From Tribonema minus (Eukaryota; Sar; Xanthophyceae; Tribonematales; Tribonemataceae), in NCBI GenBank assembly GCA_017506865.1, contig JAFCMP010000525.1:496001-560000 (forward strand): DNA of 64,000 nt, in the 5' to 3' direction. The position numbers were made by a program, and so were the translations under genes. A model generated the notes under the pieces. That model saw only the letters and a program-made list of their open reading frames with translations. It was not told where the DNA came from and searched no databases. Positions 56,731-64,000 of this stretch are shown here, piece by piece. Positions within the stretch are counted from its first letter, which is position 1. Every line of letters begins with the position of its first letter.

Positions 56731-56932
56731 CTACGCGCGACTGGTGCGATGATGGCAGTACGGGGCATCTCTGGCGCATCTGCTACTTTCACCTCGAGTC
56801 GGGGCCCGCAGCGTTTGGTGCTGCAGCATCCAAGATGCGAATAGGATGCGCATTGATTGGCAGCCACAAATATTGCACGCAAGATGTACACTCTGCTGAT
56901 GGTATATTATCATTCACATTGACAACAACATG

Positions 56933-59573
56933 CTACGTTTTTGTATAGCATGTCACCACCAGTGGCACTTGCCATGCCAGCCTGTGAGGCACATTTGCTG
57001 GTGTCACCGTGCGCAATGGCACGCGCACCTGCACAATTACACTTGAAGCAATGCGGAAGGATACATACATAGCTCTCCTTTCTCAGAACCTCACTTAATC
57101 TTGGTTTGTCCTAGTAGCAGCGCGCCCTGTGAGCGAGCCACAATGCTGCTGCTGCATTGCAAGTGCCAGGGCACCAGCTGCGGTGCAGTGAGATATGGGG
57201 CATTAATGTTCATAAATGGGCATGTGCATAAGTTAAAAAGGTGTCATCACCGGAATAGCAGGGTGATTCGGGACCGCCATCCCCCAGGCGATGTCACATC
57301 TTGAATGGCGGGTAGCGGTAGACTCCCTTGCGGCCGTGTCCACCGCCGATACCGTGCTCTCAGCAGCGCCTGCTTCGCATGGTACTCGAGCACTCGCTCA
57401 AATGGATTGAGCTTGTTCGTACTGCTAGTGCGAGCGACCCTCGATGTTGCCGAATGTCGTGTCACCCAGCCTGGAGGCCACAAAGTCTTGATGGCGCTTT
57501 CCTGCGCACAGATGCAAAAAGAAAAGGGAAGGCAAGAAGAGGATCGTAAGATGGACTTTCAGCTGATGAATAAATCTGCTGGCATCTGCTTTGTCCAATA
57601 AATGTCCTCCGGCCCCTCCCCCTTTCCTTTTCGCCCCTGGGGGGTATGTAAGGGGGGCTGCCAGGGGACAAGTCCCCAAAACGTGGCCACCGCAGTGAAC
57701 CATGGTGTGCAACAGATGTAGCTGCCAAAGTCCGCAGATGATTGCAGAGAGAGATTAAGTGCGAGGTTTGCATGTATGCGATTACAAATGGACACGAAGC
57801 ACCAGACGCACTTGCGCACATGTGACATAGCTAAAGCCAGCCAATCCAAGATGCACTTGTCCAACACTTTCCAAAGCACTCGTAAGTGATGGAACAATGG
57901 CGTTGATCGCCTTTTGATGTGCGATTCAGCACATGTGAAAATGAGCATGCGCGCCTTCACTGGCCGCTAATGGTACTTCAACCAGTATTGTCTCACCTCT
58001 GGTGTGTTTGTCGGCAGGGTGTCTACCAGTATCTCGTTCCACAGCGTGCCATCCAGCACATATGCCACGCAATGGCCCCACTCGCAGTCCCAAATGAAGC
58101 ACAGCTGCGAGTGGTGAAATGCGCGCTTGAGCGGCTTGAAGAGAAGCAGACCATTGCGGACATCATCAATGTCCTCGATGCCCAGGCGATGGGCGGTACT
58201 GCAAGCAGGGGGAGCAGGTGAAGCAATGCGTTGCTAGTAACTTCAAGGCCTGGTTTGAACAGAAACAGCCATTGCCGGCATGAACACAATGGGCGTGCAA
58301 ATCATGCAGCAGCATTCTGCAGATGCTCAGGCCGTAGCAGTGCTTCGATGCCTCAAAAGGTCGTTGGATGCGCAAGGGCATTTACCACTTGGCCAATGTC
58401 AGACTCTATATGCTGTGACGTATCTGCCTGCGCAACTAGCAACTAGGCTCCACGACTCATCACGGCAAACAACACATTCACCGAAATAACATATTCTGCA
58501 CCTGACAGATTTATGGCAAATGCACCTTGGCTGCCAAAAAAGATGTCAAAACAAAACACATTTTAAGGATGGCTTTCAAAAACCCGCAACACACACTCTG
58601 TGGCCCTCACACAGCACATATGGTGCGCTGCTTCAGCTGGCGAACACACAACGCAATATTGCACATCGACGCCAAATACCATCACAAAATTTGCAGTGGC
58701 ATTGAAGAGGAAGGTGTACACACCTGTGCGACCGCCTCGGAAAAAGACGCGCGGCCGTGATGGTCGATATTGGCAGCTGCTGCAGTAGCATGCAAAATAC
58801 CAGTTGTTTGTGGCCATCCATCCGCCTCACGTTGCTGTAGGCATCTATGAGGGAGGCCTTGAGTGCTTCATTGTATGGCGCAGATGACGCCTCCTCTGAA
58901 AAGTCCCAAGAGTCCAATACTCGAGACTTGAGCTGCTCAATTTCCCTCTCCCGCTCTGCAGTTGCCCTCTTCCGCTCTGCAATTTCCCTCTCCTGCTCTG
59001 CACCCCGTTGGCGCAGCTGCCGAAGCTCCTCCTCCTGCTCTGCATTGCGTTGCCGCAGCTGGTCGTTCTGTTGCTGAAGGTGTTGCTGCTCTGTAGCCTC
59101 AGGAGAAGCTGGAGAGGCCTGCGTCACAGATGAGGCTGCGGCAAAGAATGCAGTGGATAAGCTTGCAGCTAGATGTGGCGCATGAGAGCTGCAACTTGTC
59201 AGTGAGCAGCAAATGGTAGATGCAGCCTCTGCAACATACTTATATGTTGCATGCATCAAGGCCAAACCGCCAGCTGAATGCAAGGGCTTGAGCGGCATAT
59301 GCCAATGAAACACATTTTGAGTACAACACTAATACACTTTCTACAACCCCATCGCCCCTGCTGATTCAGATATGTGGCAATTTCATGGGAGCTGACAGAC
59401 TGTGTGCAGCAACAATCTGATACTCTTACCCTTGCACCACCAATGACAGCTGTGTCGCAGCCTGACTGTGATGTCATACCAGGAGGGCCTGGCCCTACAG
59501 CTTGTCGCACAAAGCATAAGCCAGTAGCAAGTATTGCTGCCCAGCCTTCAATCAAAACCGAGGTAGCTTTCAT
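56933..59573 (-). CDS. Probable four-exon coiled-coil protein
   Basis: Exon 1 59573-59430 (starts MKATSVLIEGWAAILATGLC, a hydrophobic leader; AGG/GTAAGA donor), exon 2 59238-58801, exon 3 57501-57298, exon 4 57028-56933 (stop). All junctions are phase 0; total 293 residues. Exon 2 holds a strong coiled coil (QQNDQLRQRNAEQEEELRQL through EREREIEQLKSR) then YNEALKASLIDAYSNVRRMD. Exon 3 encodes LNPFERVLEYHAKQALLRAR, and exon 4 VRVPLRTVTPANVPHRLAWQ. The exon 2 acceptor (ATATAAG) is weak, and an alternative AG lies near 59275. A membrane- or organelle-associated structural protein is possible; no family recognised. An opposite-strand open segment sits in its second intron. Confidence 0.52.
58018..58217 (+). 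CDS. Unassigned plus-strand exon-like segment
   Basis: An open 66-codon segment bounded by a good acceptor (TTTGTCGGCAG) and donor (GCAG/GTGAAG), with helical composition: IQHICHAMAPLAVPNEAQL, LERLEEKQTIADIINVLDAQ. The pattern is loosely like an armadillo-type helix pair. A second plus-strand open piece at 58280-58489 (MNTMGVQIMQQHSADAQAVA) is similar in style but its phase does not fit any acceptor I can find. It lies within an intron of the minus-strand coiled-coil model, so one of the two may be wrong. Confidence 0.4.
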
Positions 59574-61781
59574 GCTCCATTAACGTACATCGCTTCATTG
59601 CCCACCACCACAAGGTGCATACCCACCTTATGCGCTGTGCATTGTTGACATCGTTGACATCGGTGCGCCAGCTGCTGCTGCAGAGAGGTTCGAATGAGGG
59701 CGCAAGAGCGATTGGTAGTCTAAAGAACTGGTGGCTGCTGCTGATGTGAGACAAGATTGTGCAGCGTTTACTGAGCGTCACGCTAATGCTGCTAAGGCTG
59801 CCGGCTGGTACGCTAATGACGGCATGGGCTCGAGAATAAATAGGGCGAGAGAGAGGGGCAACGCTTCGGTGACACCGTGACGCTGAACAAAGAAACGTGC
59901 TCACGCTGCACTTCATCCTCCGCAACTTGGCGCCGCTGATTTTGTCTGTTCTTCCTGTTCTTCTTTCGGCCCATGATGAGGCAAGCGCGGCTGTCAACAG
60001 GAAATCAAAGTTGGAGGTAGGAGAGTCACCTGCTGCTGTTCAGTGGCGCGCCACAGACTGGCGTCGCTGGCGGTGGCAGCGGATGACGTGAAACCTTGAG
60101 AAAAAATTGGCGGGGCAGGCGGAAGTAGGAGAGTCACCTGCTGCTGCTGCAGTTCGCTGCGTGGTTTTTTTTTTTCACTCACTCTTCGAGTTTTTGCAGT
60201 GGCCTGCCACAGAAGACTCTATTCTTGAGCTTTCATTCATCATGGGTGAGGAAAGAGGCATTACAGGTCGAAAACAAGCTGGCGCATCTGTGGCTGCCCC
60301 GCAGATCTCGCGCCACACTTTGCCTGCTTGAAGCAGGCATCAGAAAAGAAGCTGTCATGCAGCGACGCGCAGAGCCTGGCCTCCGTACTTTAGTTGTTTC
60401 CTTACATGGAGGACGGGCTGCACGTGCCAAAGGACAAGGGCTGTGCCGGTGGTCGGCAGCTGCTGCTCAGTACGAGCTGCTGCGTGCCAAGCCCAGACAC
60501 ATCCCTGCGCGCACGCGAACGACGCCCCGCACAGACACGTGCGGGAGGTCTTAAATAACGTACCTTCCTCAGTGGCGCGCCACAGAGTGGCGTCGCTGGC
60601 GGCGGCAGCGAATGACTTGGGCGCGCATGCGCCGCGTACTCTAACCGCGTCGCGTCGAGCAGGCAGCACCGCTCAGCGCTGCTCGTGCGGGGCGGCCTCA
60701 GGGCTCCAGTGTAATGAGTGCTGACGCTCACTCATGCAGAGAGATAATGATGATGATGGTGTGCCAGCAGCAGCGCTGAGCAAGCTGCTTTGGCAGCCTC
60801 AGTGCTCAGGCTGCAGAGCCGAGCCGCTCTTCACATGACATCGGCAGCAGTGGTACTGACCCAGAACGCAAGTCTCAAACTGTTCAAGTGAGCGCTACGC
60901 TTGTTAGCAGTCACGCTGCACTTGGAAATGTGCGCTTGACATTGAAGTTTGCCCGAGATCCATTTGAGATCAGGTTGAGACCTTTTGCATGGCTGGCTCA
61001 GCACCTGAGCAGGAAAGCCCAGGCTTGCTGTGCTTTCGTGATATCACTTCCTTCACTACACACAAGGGCGTGTGTGTTACTTGTTGCTGTCATGGCTCAA
61101 GCTCAGGTTCCTGTGCAAAGTAATCTGCACGATGTTTTTAAAATGCAACGAACGCAAAAATTGAAAGAAGTGCGAATCAACGAACACACGACTTGCAATA
61201 CAGGAGCAAATGAGGTCAATGACGCAAGGCGAGCAGGATGCATACCGCTTGCTTGATGCACAAGCGCCTGTGTGTAGTACAGTGTGTATTAGATGGTGTC
61301 AGCGCCAATGTGATCAGCGCCTGCTTGACAGCACTTGTGCTTTGGAACCATGACCTGCCTCCGCAAGAGCATGCGCCGGCGTTGCTTGGCACCCCAACAG
61401 GAGAGGCATGCATTTGCAAGCGTAGCAGAGGCATTACGCTGCATGTCATCTGCGTCATGAGCTGTTCTTGTCCTCATAGCAATGAACCTTGCAACAAGGC
61501 TGTCTGCCGCAATCACCCCTGCAAAGCTTGCCTTGCATTTGATCCCAGGTAGCGTGTTGCGCCTGCTGCCTCTTGAGATCTGATGCCAACGTGGCAGCAT
61601 GCAAGCTGCGCCGCAAAGGAGATCTTCTGAGTGTGCAAGCCCAGGGCACATTGGCTGCTGTTGATGGTATGAAGCTCCCGCCGATGCATTCGTGCAACAG
61701 CGAGGGACTCACGTGTTCGACGGCCTGTGCACGCGAAGCGATTTGGCATACCACAAGAAAGTGTTGCTTCTCGCCCTGCCC
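59574..61781. other. No recognised gene; small repeated blocks
   Basis: GTAGGAGAGTCACCTGCTGC occurs at about 60018 and 60125; CAGTGGCGCGCCACAGACTG then GCGTCGCTGGCG at about 60039 recurs at about 60570. A plus-strand stretch at 61090-61550 is partly open and ends in a Cys-rich run (CSCPHSNEPCNKAVC, HPCKAC), possibly a transposase or zinc-site remnant; stops interrupt it. I call no gene here. Confidence 0.35.
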
Positions 61782-62192
61782 TCACGCTTCTGGCTGAGCT
61801 TTCCGCTTCTTGCCCGCTGCTGCATCCGTGGTCCAGCTCTGCACGTCCTCCGTGGATATGTTCGCTCTGCCCTTCTTAACGTGGGCAGGCACGAGCATGC
61901 CCTTGCCGGATGCAGTTGTTGCTGCAGACACAGCTTTTGGCTTCGTTGTGTTGTTGGCCGCTGGTGGAGGTCGTGGCACAGTCATCACTATAGCTGGCCT
62001 CGCCTGTGCGGCTCCGGCTGGTTCAATGCCCTCGCCTAACATCTCGAGTGCTGACGGCAGAGAGATCTGCGATGCTGGTGGTGATGCTGCTGGCTGGGTG
62101 TCAGAATCGCTCGACGGTATTTCCTGAGTCTGCGGCTGGGTCTCATCCTGCTCGTCGCCGGAGCTGCCGTAATCCAGCAAGCCTTCCATCAC
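61782..62192 (-). CDS. Small acidic/basic low-complexity protein, single exon
   Basis: 136 residues. Starts MMEGLLDYGSSGDEQDETQ, an acidic LLxYxSSxDE leader like those of several nuclear proteins, then a Pro/Ser/Ala-rich middle. It ends with MLVPAHVKKGRANISTEDVQ and a GKKRK basic patch suited to nuclear import. The VPxxVxxGRxNxxTED block resembles a conserved C-terminal motif of small uncharacterised plant and algal proteins; I give this from memory of the pattern. Its start codon faces the kinase gene's with 311 bp between, so the two may share a promoter. Confidence 0.72.
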   Translation of the reverse strand: MMEGLLDYGSSGDEQDETQPQTQEIPSSDSDTQPAASPPASQISLPSALEMLGEGIEPAGAAQARPAIVMTVPRPPPAANNTTKPKAVSAATTASGKGMLVPAHVKKGRANISTEDVQSWTTDAAAGKKRKAQPEA

Positions 62193-62503
62193 GCACTTCT
62201 GCTCGGCAGCCTCACTACTTCAAGAGTTTCTGTAACTGCCACTTTTCTGTTCTGCGGTTCAGGCTGATGAGCATGCAAGAGCAGCACTAGGGTGTACATA
62301 GGGGTGAGGCTGGGCGGACGATACAGCGACGACTTGTGATCGAGTATTACAAGCCACAGCTCAGGAGCTGCGTTTGCTTGTCAAGCATCAGAGCGTTCTA
62401 GAGCTACTGGTGATCTGCGATAGCAGTGCTTTAGTGATCATGACCGTAGCATTCCCTTGTTGATACCCCCAGACTTTGTTTCTTGCTATCGTTGCATCCC
62501 TTC
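62193..62503. promoter_or_regulatory. Divergent intergenic region, small acidic protein (-) / kinase (+)
   Basis: 311 bp between two outward-facing start codons, so both promoters should lie here. No specific element identified. Confidence 0.5.
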
Positions 62504-63238
62504 ATGGAGATTCAGAGTCAAAGCCAGCAGCAGGATCAGCTGCGGCAGCCGAGAGCAGCCATGCAAAAGTCACCAGCGAGGTCGGCAGCGTCCCCCCGGC
62601 TCATGAAGAGTGGTCTGAAACTGAACTTGGGGCTCACGCAGCTGAGAGTCAGCTCGGGGCGCTGCGGTGAACTGGTGGCGGGCATGAGCTGCGAGCCCAT
62701 AGCGGAGAACAGCGCCGCTCACCACAACACACGGCCGAGCGCCTGCCCTCCATGGAACCCCCACGCCATGGGGGATCTGGGAGCCGGCCTCGCAATCAGC
62801 ACCACAGCTCATCAGCACCAGCACAACAGCAGGCTGTCGTACCGCTATACGGACAGAGGGTCGCTGCTGCTGCAGCGCTCGGGGGTGCGCATAGGGCGCA
62901 GCGGCCTGCGCACGGCGGCAGGCGGAGGCGGCGGCAGCAGCGGCAGTGGCGGCGGCCGCGCGTCCCTTGCCGCCGCCGCCGCCGCGCTGCCGCCGCCGCG
63001 TGCCGACGAGGTCATGTCCGGCAACATCGTGCGGCTCGGGGACCTCGGGCACGGCGCGTCCGGCGCCGTCTACAAGGGCGTCCACGCGTGCACGCTGCGC
63101 CTGCTCGCCGTCAAGGAGGTCCCCGTGCGCGACAAGGGGCAGCGGCAGCAGATCGGCGCGGAGATCCGTGCGCTGAGCTCGCACGCCGCCGCCGCCGCCG
63201 GCGCCGCCGCTGGCGATGGCGCCGCCGCCGCCGCCGCC

Positions 63239-63269
<31 letters not shown>

Positions 63270-64000
63270 GCGTCGTCGCCTTCCACGACGCCTTCACGTC
63301 CGCGGACGGCGGCGCCGTGTCGATCGTCATGGAGTACTGCGCGGGCGGGTCGCTGCAGGACGTCGCCGCCGCGGCGGGCGCGCTCGACGCGGCGACGCTC
63401 GCGTCCGTCGCGCGCGACGCGCTGCGCGGCCTCGCCTCCATCCACCGCCTCGGCCTCCTCCACCGCGACATCAAACCGTCCAACATGCTCCTCGACGCGC
63501 GCGGCGCCGTCAAGCTCGCGGACTTCGGGCTCGTGCGCGAGGTCGCGGCGGCGGCGCCGCGGGCGGCGGGCGGCGCGGCGGCGGCGGCGGCGGCGGCGGA
63601 GGCGGCGGCGGCGGACCTCGAGGCGGCGACCGCGCACACGTTCGTCGGCACGGCCGTGTACATGTCGCCGGAGCGGCTGCGCGGCGAGGAGTACTCGTTC
63701 AGCAGCGACGTGTGGAGCCTCGGGCTGTCGCTGCTGACGCTCGCGCTCGGGCGCTTCCCCCTCAACGTCCCCAAGAGCAACCTGTACTGGCACCTCATGA
63801 AGGCGCTGTGCCTGCCCGACGCGCAGCCCGCGGCGCGCGGCGGCGGCAGCAGCGGCGGCGGCGGCGGCGGCGAAGCTGGCGGAGAACCCAGTGGCGGCAG
63901 CGGCGGCGGCGGTGGCGCCGAGAGCGCGACAGGTGGCGAGACCGCCGCTGCTTCCGCGCCAACAGACGCTGCAGACCTGTTCCTGAGCCCGGAAAATGCG
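62504..64000 (+). CDS. MAPK kinase (STE7/MKK)-like protein kinase, 3' end beyond the window
   Basis: Open from ATG 62504 to the window end, at least 499 residues, no intron seen. A 170-residue Gly/Ser/His-rich N-terminal extension precedes the catalytic domain: Gly-loop LGHGASGAVYKG (181-192), LLAVKEV with Lys204, helix-C Glu220 in QIGAEIRAL, MEYCAGGSLQDV, HRDIKPSNMLL (catalytic Asp322), DFGLVRE (Asp340), TFVGTAVYMSPERL (Glu390) and SSDVWSLGLSLL. QI-x-x-EI, HRDIKPSN and FVGT-x-x-YMSPER are MAPKK hallmarks. Ala/Pro tracts from GCC repeats interrupt the N-lobe (about 227-258) and an Ala-rich insert enlarges the activation segment (about 345-373). After the P+1 region the sequence turns Gly-rich at about 446. 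MAPKKs phosphorylate MAPKs on Thr-x-Tyr. Confidence 0.9.

Noticed and set aside
62570..63793. A 407-codon minus-strand frame
   Set aside because: Antisense shadow of the kinase exon: Arg/Gly/Ala-rich, produced by GCC-repeat codons. The plus strand has all kinase motifs.

Overview
This is nuclear DNA from an intron-rich eukaryote, most likely a microalga with a complex (secondary, red-derived) plastid. Three things point that way: every gene model splices at canonical GT-AG sites with matching phases, introns are long (about 0.4-2.6 kb) around exons of about 50-260 bp, and one enzyme begins with a signal peptide ending in an Ala-His-Gly/Phe-Val-Pro junction like the plastid-import motif of haptophytes and stramenopiles. 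An ABA4-type carotenoid-pathway homologue fits a photosynthetic host. TTAGGG-like motifs occur internally. I cannot name the species.

Layout. 1-2.1 kb: the end of one unit and one full unit of a 1.9-kb repeated gene family on the plus strand; two more tandem units lie inverted at 13.1-16.9 kb. 2.9-6.3 kb: a broken Ty3/gypsy chromovirus on the minus strand. 6.9-11.2 kb: a seven-exon plus-strand gene with a signal peptide and a PD-(D/E)XK nuclease-like core; it holds two in-frame stops, and one intron carries a hAT-type MITE and a CTG tract. 16.9-21.3 kb: mostly unassigned, with one uncharacterised minus-strand open segment.

21.3-41.2 kb: a complete ABCG half-transporter on the minus strand, 16 exons and 702 codons in 20 kb. 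41.7-43.6 kb: a two-exon helical-repeat/Cys-cluster protein (minus). 44.5-45.8 kb: a two-exon ABA4-like (DUF4281) membrane protein (minus), head to head with a nine-exon phytanoyl-CoA dioxygenase (PhyH) gene at 46.5-55.0 kb (plus). 56.9-59.6 kb: a probable four-exon coiled-coil protein (minus). 61.8-62.2 kb: a small acidic protein (minus). 62.5 kb to the window end: a MAPKK-like kinase (plus), cut by the window edge.

The most striking signal is architectural. In the ABCG and PhyH genes, exon/intron junctions are repeatedly copied as short tandem arrays, always on the intron side. Donor junctions are copied downstream and acceptor junctions upstream; each copy carries a few to tens of bases of real exon plus the splice site and adjacent intron. 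I see this at about 13 ABCG junctions and four PhyH junctions. These arrays make up much of the intron length and create many decoy splice sites.
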